Source: DATGLW01 sp035293965 | Lineage (GTDB): Bacteria; Actinomycetota; Acidimicrobiia; Acidimicrobiales; RAAP-2 | DNA length: 55,293 nucleotides | Direction: 5' to 3' | Assembly (NCBI GenBank): GCA_035293965.1 | Contig: DATGLW010000087.1 | Location: 1-55,293 of the forward strand | Part shown: positions 32,281 to 39,434 of the stretch, piece after piece | Position numbering within the stretch: position 1 is the stretch's first letter | How the letters are laid out: each line of letters opens with the position of its first letter | Notes under the pieces: model-generated | Told to the model about the DNA's origin: nothing | What the model saw: only the letters and a program-made list of their open reading frames with translations | Database searches by the model: none | Made by a program: the position numbers and the translations under genes

Positions 32281-32336
32281 GTTGAGCGCGGCGAGGACCC
32301 CGGCGCCCGGCAGGCCCCTGGGGGACCCGGACCCGG

Positions 32337-32398
32337 ACGGTCGACCCCGGACGGTCAGCCCCGACGGTCGACCCCGACGGTCGACCCCGACGGTCGGC
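32337..32398. repeat. 13-bp tandem repeat GACCCCGACGGTC, about four copies
   Basis: The units GACCCCGGACGGTC, AGCCCCGACGGTC, GACCCCGACGGTC and GACCCCGACGGTC run head to tail in the gap between the convergent ogt and gadB genes. The gap (32281-32526) is otherwise without a gene. Confidence 0.85.
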
Positions 32399-32435
32399 CT
32401 CCTGTCCGACCCAGCCAGGTCGGCCTCCTGCCGGA

Positions 32436-32525
32436 CCCGGGCCCCGGTGCGGTCGGGTCGCCGGCAACGTGAGGGCCCCGTGCCGCTCCGGCGCAGCCCG
32501 GGCCCCGGTGCGGTCGGGTCGCCGG
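32436..32525. repeat. Two exact 29-bp direct repeats, one abutting the gadB stop
   Basis: Copies at 32436-32464 and 32497-32525 are identical; the core is GGCCCCGGTGCGGTCGGGTC. The second copy ends 1 bp before the gadB stop codon. CCGGGGCCCGGG inside each unit is self-complementary. Confidence 0.9.
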
Positions 32526-32526
32526 G

Positions 32527-33906
32527 TCAGTGGTGGAAGCCCTGCCGCCGTCGTGACCCCTGCCCCACCGGGCGACGCCGGAGCTCGGCCACCTCCTCCA
32601 CCATGGCGTCGGCGAGCAGGCCGGCCATGTCGCGGCTGAACCCGTTGCGGACCACCACCCGCAGCACGCTGGTCGCCTCGAGCGCCGTTGGCATCGGGTA
32701 GGCGGGCACGAGCCAGTTGCGGGTGCGGAGAGCCTCGCACAGGTCGTAGACGTCGAACGGCTCGTACTCGTCAACCGTCAACGCCACCGCGGGGATCCCC
32801 GGTCCGCCCCACACCCGACGGAGCGGCGCCCGGCGCTCCAGGTCGTCGGCCAGCCACGACGCCGTGTCGCGGCACGCCTGCTGGACTCGGCGGTAGCCGT
32901 CTCGCCCGAGCCGCAGGAACGTGTAGTACTGGGCCACCACCTGGGCACCCGGCCGCGAGAAGTTGAGGGCGAAGGTCGGCATGTGGCCACCGAGGTAGGC
33001 GACGTCGAAGACGAGGTCGGCCGGCAGGGCGTCGCGGTCGCGCCACAGGGCCCAGCCGACGCCGGGGTAGACGAGCCCGTACTTGTGGCCCGAGGCGTTG
33101 ATGGAGCTCACCCGGTCGAGGCGGAAGTCCCACTCGAGGTCCGGATCGAGGAAGGGGGCCACGAACCCGCCCGACGCGGCGTCGACGTGCACGGGCACGT
33201 CGGGCCCTCCCGCCGAGGCCAACCGGTCCAGGGCCGCCACGATGTCGGTCACCGGCTCGTAGCTGCCGTCGTAGGTGGAGCCCAGCACCGCCACAACCCC
33301 GATGGTCCGGTCGTCGCAGTGGGCAGTGGCAGCCGGCGTGAGATGGGTGGAGTCGGGGCCGACCGGCACGAGCCGGGGCTCCACGTCGAAGTAACGGCAG
33401 AACTTCTCCCAACAGACCTGCACGTTGGCGCCCATCACCAGGTTGGGACGGTCGTCTGGCTCCCCCGCGCTCCGCCGTGAAGCCCGCCAGCGCCACTTCA
33501 GAGCGAGGCCGGCGAGCATGGCCGCCTCGCTCGAGCCCGTGGTCGAGCAGCCGGTCGCCGAGCCGCGGCCCGGAGCGTGCCACAGGTCGGCGAGCATGCT
33601 CACACACCGGCGCTCGAGCTCGGCCGTCTGCGGGTACTCGTCTCGGTCGACGATGTTCTTGTCGGCACACGCGGCCATCAGCTCGCCCGCCTCGCGCTCC
33701 ATCCAGGTGGTCACGAAGGTGGCGAGGTTCAGGCGGGCGCTGCCGTCGAGCAACAGCTCGTCGCCGACGATCTGGCGCGCCACCGATGGCGGCATGCCGC
33801 GCTCGGGCAGGCGGTTCTTCGGCACCGGCCTCGTCTCCCCCGGCTCGGCGAACTGGGGACGCAGCTCGAGGGTGTCGGGCTCCGGGTGGTGGGCGTGCAG
33901 CGGCAT
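32527..33906 (-). CDS. gadB: Glutamate decarboxylase
   Basis: A 459-residue PLP enzyme that turns glutamate into GABA and CO2, consuming a proton. The PLP Lys is in SSINASGHKYGLVYPGVGWA; the cofactor Asp and Ala are in VHVDAASGGFVAPFL. The N-terminus (NRLPERGMPPSVARQIVGDE, LLLDGSARLNLATFVTTWME) is that of the GadA/B family, and NIVDRDEYPQTAELERRCV follows. The C-terminus ends GFHH, close to the His-bearing end that closes the E. coli enzyme at neutral pH. It is divergent from dtd (48-bp gap). No glutamate/GABA antiporter is visible nearby, so an acid-resistance role is only a possibility. Confidence 0.96.
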   Translation of the reverse strand: MPLHAHHPEPDTLELRPQFAEPGETRPVPKNRLPERGMPPSVARQIVGDELLLDGSARLNLATFVTTWMEREAGELMAACADKNIVDRDEYPQTAELERRCVSMLADLWHAPGRGSATGCSTTGSSEAAMLAGLALKWRWRASRRSAGEPDDRPNLVMGANVQVCWEKFCRYFDVEPRLVPVGPDSTHLTPAATAHCDDRTIGVVAVLGSTYDGSYEPVTDIVAALDRLASAGGPDVPVHVDAASGGFVAPFLDPDLEWDFRLDRVSSINASGHKYGLVYPGVGWALWRDRDALPADLVFDVAYLGGHMPTFALNFSRPGAQVVAQYYTFLRLGRDGYRRVQQACRDTASWLADDLERRAPLRRVWGGPGIPAVALTVDEYEPFDVYDLCEALRTRNWLVPAYPMPTALEATSVLRVVVRNGFSRDMAGLLADAMVEEVAELRRRPVGQGSRRRQGFHH

Positions 33907-33940
33907 GGCGCGAGCATGCCCCGACGCCGGGCGCCGGGCC

Positions 33941-33946
33941 TAGCCT
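33941..33946 (+). promoter_or_regulatory. -10 box TAGCCT of a leaderless dtd promoter
   Basis: TAGCCT, 7 nt, then the GTG at 33954; no ribosome site is present. Confidence 0.45.
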
Positions 33947-33953
33947 TGAGCCG

Positions 33954-34391
33954 GTGCGGGCAGTCCTCCAGCGGGTGACGTCGGCATCGGTCGCCGTCAG
34001 GGGGGAGCTCGTCGGCAGCATCGGCCGCGGCGTCTGCGCGCTGGTCGGCGTCGCCCGCTCCGACGACCAGCTGGCGGCGGACCGGATGGCCGCCAAGATC
34101 TGGCAGCTCCGCATTTTCGCCGACGACACGGGGGCCATGAACCGCTCGGCGGCTGACCTGGGGCTGGCCGTGCTCGTGGTCAGCCAGTTCACCCTCTACG
34201 GCGACACCGCCAAGGGCCGCCGGCCATCCTTCGCCGCGGCGGCGGCCCCCGAGCAGGCAGCCGGCCTGCTCGAGCGGGTAGTGGATCGCCTGCGCGCCGC
34301 CGGAGCCCCGGTGGCCACGGGTCAGTTCGGCGCCACGATGCAGCTGGCACTGGTCAACGACGGCCCGGTCACGGTGCTCGTCGAGACCTGA
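33954..34391 (+). CDS. dtd: D-aminoacyl-tRNA deacylase
   Basis: A 145-residue DTD that hydrolyses D-amino acids from mischarged tRNAs. The family core SQFTLYGDTAKGRRPSF and the C-terminal NDGPVTVLVET are intact, although the usual NxGP reads NDGP as in other homologues. It starts VRAVLQRVTSASVAVRGE, typical of the family. Its 3' end overlaps the 3' end of the convergent GH31 gene by 23 bp. Confidence 0.96.
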   Translation: MRAVLQRVTSASVAVRGELVGSIGRGVCALVGVARSDDQLAADRMAAKIWQLRIFADDTGAMNRSAADLGLAVLVVSQFTLYGDTAKGRRPSFAAAAAPEQAAGLLERVVDRLRAAGAPVATGQFGATMQLALVNDGPVTVLVET

Positions 34392-37083
34392 GCGCCCCCG
34401 GGGCACCACCTGCGAGCACGAGCTCGTCGAACGCCCCGGTCTCGAGCACCGTGACCGGCGGATCGGTGGACGCCGAGACGGCCACCGCATCGCCGCCGGC
34501 TGTCGCAGCACGCAATGCGACGCCGTGCACGACCACCCGGACCCGGGCCGGCGGCGGGTAGAGGCCCTCGCGGACCCAGGTCAGGCGGCCGTCGGGTCCG
34601 CCTCGTGCGGGCACCTGCAGCTCGAAGCGGTCGCGGCGGGAGGGCCCGTGCCCGTCACCGGCGTCGTCGTACCCGCGGCCGGTTGCCCGGCCCTGGCCGT
34701 CGGGGAAGCAGTGGAGGGAGAGGAGCCGAGGCTCGTGGCCGGCATCGAGCCGCCCGCCGGGCTGCGGGAAGCCCGCCTGGGGGTCGTCGGTGCCCCCGAG
34801 CCGACCGGGCCCACCGGCCCAGCCGTCGTCGAGCGGCAGCACTGTGCCCGCTCGCACGAACACGACCGGCTGGCCCAGAGGAGCATCCACCGTCAGGGTC
34901 CGCCCGCCGGCCACGGGCGCCGGCTCGACCGCGTCGCCGTCACCCGCAGGGCCGGGGCCGCCGGCCGAGGCGGCACCGTCACCCTGAGAGCCGCTGCCGT
35001 TCGCCGGTGGCCCGATCCGCCACCGGTACCACTGGCCCGCGGGCAGGTGCACCTGCCGCGCGCGTTCGCCCGGCGCGCCCACCGGCGCCACCAGCAGCGA
35101 ATCGCCGAGCAGGTACTCGTCGTCGCGCCAGGGCGTCTCTGCCTCCCAGCACAGCGGGCGCACCAGTGGGCTGCCGCGGTCAGCCGCGTCGCGAGCGAGC
35201 GCGTAGAGGTAGGGGAGCAGCCGGTAGCGGAAGCGGATGAGCCGGCCGATGGCCGCCGCGAAGGGCCCGGGGAACCGCCAGGGCTCGCGCGCCGGCACCC
35301 CCTTGGCGCTGTGGGTGCGGCAGAAGGGCATGAGCACCGACAGCTCCAGCCATCTGAGGTAGAGCTCGGGGTCGGCAGCCGCGCTGAACCCCCCGGTGTC
35401 GGAGCCGGCGAAGGCGACCCCGCTCAGCGCGAGCCCGAGCGTGGTGGGGAGCTGCTGGCGGAGCCCGTCCCAGCTCGTCTCGGCGTCGCCCGTCCACAGG
35501 AAGGCCCACCGCTGCACGCCGAGCCATCCCGAGCGCGACAGCACGAAGGGCCGACGCTCCGGCCGGCACCGCTCGAGCCCCTGCCACCCCGCCCGGTCCA
35601 TGAGGAGCCCGTAGACGTTGTGGCACTCGGCGTGGAGGAAGCCGTCCGAACCGCCGTGCCGTGCCTGCGCCGGCAGCGTCCGGTCGCCCCACAGGCTGAG
35701 CGAGGTCGGCTCGTTCAGGTCGTGCCAGACCCCGCCCACGCCTCGGTCGGCCAGCCGACCGTAGAGGTCCCCCCACCAGCGAGCCGCGGTCGGCGACACG
35801 ACGTCGACGAACACCGAGGGCCCCGGCCAGCCCGCCCCCACATGCGGGCGACCTCGCGAGCCGGCGACGAACCGGCCGCCCTCGAGTCCCTCGCGGTAGA
35901 CGTCGAAGCCAAGGTCGACCTTGACTGTCGGGTCGACGATGGCCACGAGGCGCGTGCCATCCGCCAGGAGGTCGGCACCGAGCCGGCCCAGGTCGGGGAA
36001 GCGCCGGGCGTCGACCGTGAGGACCCGGTAGCCGTCGAGGTGGTCGATGTCGAGGTGCACGGCACTGAGGGGCAGCCCCGCCGCCCGGAAACCCTCGGCG
36101 ACCTCCCGGACGTCGGCCTCGCGCTCGTAGCCCCAGCGCGACTGGTGGTAGCCGAGCGCCCAGCGAGGGGGCAGCGGTGGGCGTCCCGTCAGCTCCCCGA
36201 GGCGCTCGCAGAGATCGGGAAGCGTCCCCGTGGCGACGAAGTGGCAGAGCATGCCCGAGGCAAAGGTCACCTCGACCTGGCGCGCCCGGCCAGGCGGCTG
36301 CGCCTGGCCGTCGATCCGCACGAGGGCTTCGGACGGGTTGTGGTGGACCACGAGGACGGCACCATCGGGGTGCAGACCGACGAGCACGGGCAACGGGCAG
36401 TACAGCGGGTCCTGCCCCGGTCCCCAGGCGCCGCCGGGGTCGCGGGCCCACAGCCGGTGCGCGGAGCCGCTCAAGTCGAGGGGCCCCGCCTGCTCGCCGA
36501 GCCCGGCCACCCGCTCGCCCGGGCGCAGCAGCGCCCGCAGCGTCCGGGCAGTCCCTCGGCGAATGGGCGGGAGCTCATGGCGGAGGAGGGCGCCGGTGCC
36601 CGACACGAAGCGGACCGAGCCGTCGGGCGAGACGTGCACCGACAGGAGCGGGCTTCGCAGCGTCCACGGGCCCCCGGGGGCCTCCAGCGACGGCTCGACA
36701 GGAGAGCCGGGCGGTGCGGCGGCCCAATCGGTGATCCCCCACGGCGGTGGAGCCTGGTCGGTGAGCCAGCTCACCCGGACGGTGTCGGGGGCGAGGAAGA
36801 GGAGCTCGAGCTCGGCCTCCTCGAACCGGCACCGGGCCCCGACCACGCCGCCGCCGGCGCCAACCACCGGGCGGGCGTCCAAGGCCCGGCCCGGCCCCCG
36901 CGCCACGGTGCGGCGCGATCGGCGCCCGCAGGGAGGTGCCGGCCCTCGCTGGCGGCGCGCCGAGCGGACGGAGCTCGCCGCGATCCACGCCCAGGTGCCG
37001 GGCCCGAGGTCGGCGACGCTGTGCCCGACCAGGGCCAGCTTGTGGAGGGCCCGTCGCCACGGGCCGCGGCGCGAGTCGGCCAC
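34369..37083 (-). CDS. Glycoside hydrolase family 31 (alpha-glucosidase type)
   Basis: A 904-residue GH31 enzyme, expected to cleave alpha-glycosidic bonds at the non-reducing end. The nucleophile Asp is in GVGGVWHDLNEPTSLSLWG (W-x-D-x-N-E). The acid/base Asp is in WAFLWTGDAETSWDGLRQ, followed by GVAFAGSDTGGF. PPRWALGYHQSRWGYE and VHLDIDHLDGYRVLTVD mark the barrel start. An N-terminal beta domain covers about residues 80-290. The C-terminal half holds two Gly-rich inserts. No signal peptide is seen, so it is likely cytosolic and acts on imported maltodextrin or internal glucan. It follows the two-component genes on the same strand after a strong hairpin. Confidence 0.93.
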   Translation of the reverse strand: MADSRRGPWRRALHKLALVGHSVADLGPGTWAWIAASSVRSARRQRGPAPPCGRRSRRTVARGPGRALDARPVVGAGGGVVGARCRFEEAELELLFLAPDTVRVSWLTDQAPPPWGITDWAAAPPGSPVEPSLEAPGGPWTLRSPLLSVHVSPDGSVRFVSGTGALLRHELPPIRRGTARTLRALLRPGERVAGLGEQAGPLDLSGSAHRLWARDPGGAWGPGQDPLYCPLPVLVGLHPDGAVLVVHHNPSEALVRIDGQAQPPGRARQVEVTFASGMLCHFVATGTLPDLCERLGELTGRPPLPPRWALGYHQSRWGYEREADVREVAEGFRAAGLPLSAVHLDIDHLDGYRVLTVDARRFPDLGRLGADLLADGTRLVAIVDPTVKVDLGFDVYREGLEGGRFVAGSRGRPHVGAGWPGPSVFVDVVSPTAARWWGDLYGRLADRGVGGVWHDLNEPTSLSLWGDRTLPAQARHGGSDGFLHAECHNVYGLLMDRAGWQGLERCRPERRPFVLSRSGWLGVQRWAFLWTGDAETSWDGLRQQLPTTLGLALSGVAFAGSDTGGFSAAADPELYLRWLELSVLMPFCRTHSAKGVPAREPWRFPGPFAAAIGRLIRFRYRLLPYLYALARDAADRGSPLVRPLCWEAETPWRDDEYLLGDSLLVAPVGAPGERARQVHLPAGQWYRWRIGPPANGSGSQGDGAASAGGPGPAGDGDAVEPAPVAGGRTLTVDAPLGQPVVFVRAGTVLPLDDGWAGGPGRLGGTDDPQAGFPQPGGRLDAGHEPRLLSLHCFPDGQGRATGRGYDDAGDGHGPSRRDRFELQVPARGGPDGRLTWVREGLYPPPARVRVVVHGVALRAATAGGDAVAVSASTDPPVTVLETGAFDELVLAGGAPGALRSRRAP

Positions 37084-37097
37084 GCGAGCCGAGGATA

Positions 37098-37152
37098 CCC
37101 CCGGTCACCCGGACCGAGTCGGCTCAAGCCGGGCGACCCGGGTGACCGGGGG
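37098..37152 (-). terminator. Perfect 15-bp inverted repeat around the histidine-kinase stop codon
   Basis: CCCCCGGTCACCCGG (37098-37112) is the exact reverse complement of 37138-37152; the 25-nt loop contains the kinase TGA (37124-37126). The right arm is also copy 2 of the dispersed 29-bp repeat (37131-37159). There is no T-run. It lies between the kinase and GH31 genes on the minus strand, so it may attenuate or end the kinase transcript. Confidence 0.55.
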
Positions 37153-38650
37153 GCGGCACCGGGGTGCCCCCGGGGTCCGCCAGGTCCTCCGAACAGGCGT
37201 CCCTGGCAGCGGGGAGCCGCACGACCACGCGGGCGCCCGTGGCGCTGTCGGCCACGAACACCCGTCCTCCGTTGGCCGCAACGAGGTCCTTCACGATGGC
37301 GAGCCCGAGGCCCGCCCCGCCCGTCGGCCGACCGCGCCCCTCGTCGAGCCGGGCGAAGCGCTCGAAGACCCGGCGGCGCTCGGGCCGGGGGATCCCGGGC
37401 CCGTCGTCGGCGACGGCCAGCTCCGCCCATGCTCCGGCCGCGGTCACCTCGAAGGCAACCGTCGTCGCCGCGTGGCGCTCAGCGTTGTCGGCGAGGTTGC
37501 GCACGACCCGGCGCAGCTGCTCATGGTCAGCGTGGACTTGCGCCGGCGCCACGCCGCGCAGGTCGACCAGGACCGTGCCCCGGGCACGGAGGAGCCGGGC
37601 CTCCTCGCGCACGAGGTCGTCGAGGTCGACGGTGCTCCGGCGCGCTGCCAGGCGGCCCTCGTCGCTGCGGGCGAGCAGGAGCAGGTCCTCGACGATGCGG
37701 GCGAGGCGGGCCCCCTCGTCGGCCACCGTCGCCGACACGGCACGCCAGTCGGCATCCGACGGGTGGGCCCGCGCCACCTCGACTTCCGCCAGCAACGCCG
37801 CCAGCGGGCTCCGCAGCTCATGGGAGGCGTCGGCCACGAAGCGCCGCTGGCGATCGCTCGCCTGCTCGAGCCGGTCGAGCAGCGCGTTCATCGTGACCGC
37901 GAGCCGCCCGACCTCGTCGTGGCCGGGCGGCACGGCCACGCGCCGGTGCAGGTCGCCCGCGGACAGCCGGCCCACCTCGGACCTGATTCGCTCGACAGGC
38001 CGCAGGGCGCGGCCGGCAAGGAGCCAGGCGAAGCCCCCCGACAGCACCACGAGCACGGGCAGGGCCGCGCCGAGCACGATCGCGAGGTCGTGCACCGTCG
38101 CCTCGACCGGCTCGGTGGAGGTGACCACGAGCACCGTGCGTGGGCCGGCACCCGTGGAGACGGTCGTCGCCACCACCACGTCGCGGTCGTCGCCGCCGGG
38201 CAGCACGCCCGGCACGACGCGGACCCAGCGGTCGCCGGGCGCCGGTCTTTCGGTGAGCACCGGTCGCGGCGGCCTGAACTGCGTCGACGAGGCGAGCACT
38301 CGCCCCCGGGCGTCGAGGATCTGCACGACGGTGCCGGGCCGGACCGATCGCAGGGCGCTCGCCGTCAGCCGGTCCTGGCCGGCCACAGCGGCCACATCGG
38401 TCGCCTCGGCCGAGGCCGTGGTGACGACGCCGCTCACCAGGGAGCGGTGCAACAGGAACAGCAGCGTGGCCCCCCCTGCCCCGAGGGTGACGGCCACCAC
38501 CACCATGGCGGTGAGGGCGAGGCGGGCCCGGACCGAGCCGAGCAGCCTTGCCCGCAGGGGGCCGGGCACCACCGGGGCCGGTCTCGGGGTCGCCGACCCC
38601 CCGCCACCCGCCGGGCGCTGGCGCTGGCTACGGCGCGTGACGGTCCTCAC
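37124..38650 (-). CDS. Two-component sensor histidine kinase
   Basis: A 508-residue membrane kinase. Transmembrane helices are at about 45-67 and 192-213, flanking an extracytoplasmic sensor domain of about 125 residues without a recognisable ligand motif. A HAMP linker (GRALRPVERIRSEVGRLSAG) follows. The HisKA box is FVADASHELRSPLAALLAE with the phosphorylated His, and the ATPase boxes are NLADNAERHA, VADDGPGIPRPE and GGAGLGLAIVKDLVAANGG. The start overlaps the response-regulator stop by 4 bp, so the pair is co-translated. The last 20 residues (DPGGTPVPPPGHPGRPA) are encoded by a hairpin-forming repeat. Confidence 0.95.
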   Translation of the reverse strand: MRTVTRRSQRQRPAGGGGSATPRPAPVVPGPLRARLLGSVRARLALTAMVVVAVTLGAGGATLLFLLHRSLVSGVVTTASAEATDVAAVAGQDRLTASALRSVRPGTVVQILDARGRVLASSTQFRPPRPVLTERPAPGDRWVRVVPGVLPGGDDRDVVVATTVSTGAGPRTVLVVTSTEPVEATVHDLAIVLGAALPVLVVLSGGFAWLLAGRALRPVERIRSEVGRLSAGDLHRRVAVPPGHDEVGRLAVTMNALLDRLEQASDRQRRFVADASHELRSPLAALLAEVEVARAHPSDADWRAVSATVADEGARLARIVEDLLLLARSDEGRLAARRSTVDLDDLVREEARLLRARGTVLVDLRGVAPAQVHADHEQLRRVVRNLADNAERHAATTVAFEVTAAGAWAELAVADDGPGIPRPERRRVFERFARLDEGRGRPTGGAGLGLAIVKDLVAANGGRVFVADSATGARVVVRLPAARDACSEDLADPGGTPVPPPGHPGRPA

Positions 38651-39324
38651 CCCCCGTCAGGATCGAGCCGGTAGCCGACCCCCCGGACGGTCTGGAGCGC
38701 GGAGCGGCCGAAGGCATGGTCGACCTTGCGGCGCAGGTACCCGACGTAGACCTCGACCACGTTGGGGTCGCCGGCGAGCTCCTCGCCCCACACGTGGCGC
38801 AGGATCTCGCGCTTGGCCACGGCCTCGCCGGCATGGCGCATGAGGAACTCGAGGAGCGAGAACTCGCGCGGGGTCAGGGGCACCTCGCGCTCGCCCCGGC
38901 GACAGCGATGCTCGGCCGGGTCGAGGGTCAGGTCGCCGGCGGTGAGCACCGCCGGCCGCTCCCGGCGGCCGCGGCGCAGCAGAGAGCGGACGCGGGCCAG
39001 CAGCACCTCGAAGGAGAACGGCTTGGTGAGGAAGTCGTCGGCGCCTGTGTCGAGCGCCTCGACTTCGTCGAGGTCGCCGTCCTTGGCCGTGAGCATGAGG
39101 ATCGGCACCCAGTTCCCCTCGCGCCGCAAGGTGTCGCACACCTTGTACCCGTTGGTCCCCGGCAACAAGATGTCGAGGATCACCAGGTCGTAGCCGCCCT
39201 GGCGGGCCCGCTCGAGGCCCTCGGTGCCGTCGGTGGCGACGTCGACTGCGTAGCCCTCGGCGCGCATCCCGCGTGCCAGCGCGCCAGCCAGGCGCACCTC
39301 GTCCTCGACGATCAGGACGCGCAC
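38647..39324 (-). CDS. OmpR-family response regulator
   Basis: A 225-residue regulator. The receiver domain has the acidic pair in VLIVEDEVRLA, phospho-Asp in DLVILDILLPGTNG, Thr in ILMLTAKDG and Lys in DDFLTKPFSFE. The C-terminal winged helix reads ...PLTPREFSLLEFLMRHAGEA, NVVEVYVGYLRRKVD and TVRGVGYRLDP. It pairs with the kinase immediately downstream. Its targets are unknown; the GH31 and GH1-like genes on either side are candidates by position. Confidence 0.96.
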   Translation of the reverse strand: MRVLIVEDEVRLAGALARGMRAEGYAVDVATDGTEGLERARQGGYDLVILDILLPGTNGYKVCDTLRREGNWVPILMLTAKDGDLDEVEALDTGADDFLTKPFSFEVLLARVRSLLRRGRRERPAVLTAGDLTLDPAEHRCRRGEREVPLTPREFSLLEFLMRHAGEAVAKREILRHVWGEELAGDPNVVEVYVGYLRRKVDHAFGRSALQTVRGVGYRLDPDGG

Positions 39325-39366
39325 GGCTCGTGCTCCGGCTGCCTTCCCGTGATCATCGGCCGCCGG

Positions 39367-39402
39367 CCCCGGCTCGTGCCGCCGCCCCGGCTCGTGCCGC
39401 CG
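39367..39402. repeat. Two exact 18-bp tandem copies
   Basis: CCCCGGCTCGTGCCGCCG occurs at 39367-39384 and 39385-39402, in the gap upstream of the response regulator. Confidence 0.85.
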
Positions 39403-39434
39403 CGAGCCATCCCCCGTTCACCACGCCCGCCCCG

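Noticed and set aside
32337..32525. Repeat clusters considered as a CRISPR array
   Set aside because: Units are tandem or separated by related, non-unique sequence, there are no evenly sized spacers, and no cas gene is nearby.
34525..37896. 1123-codon open frame on plus, antisense to GH31 and the kinase
   Set aside because: Antisense shadow of two well-conserved genes; composition is low-complexity and no ribosome site or motif is seen.
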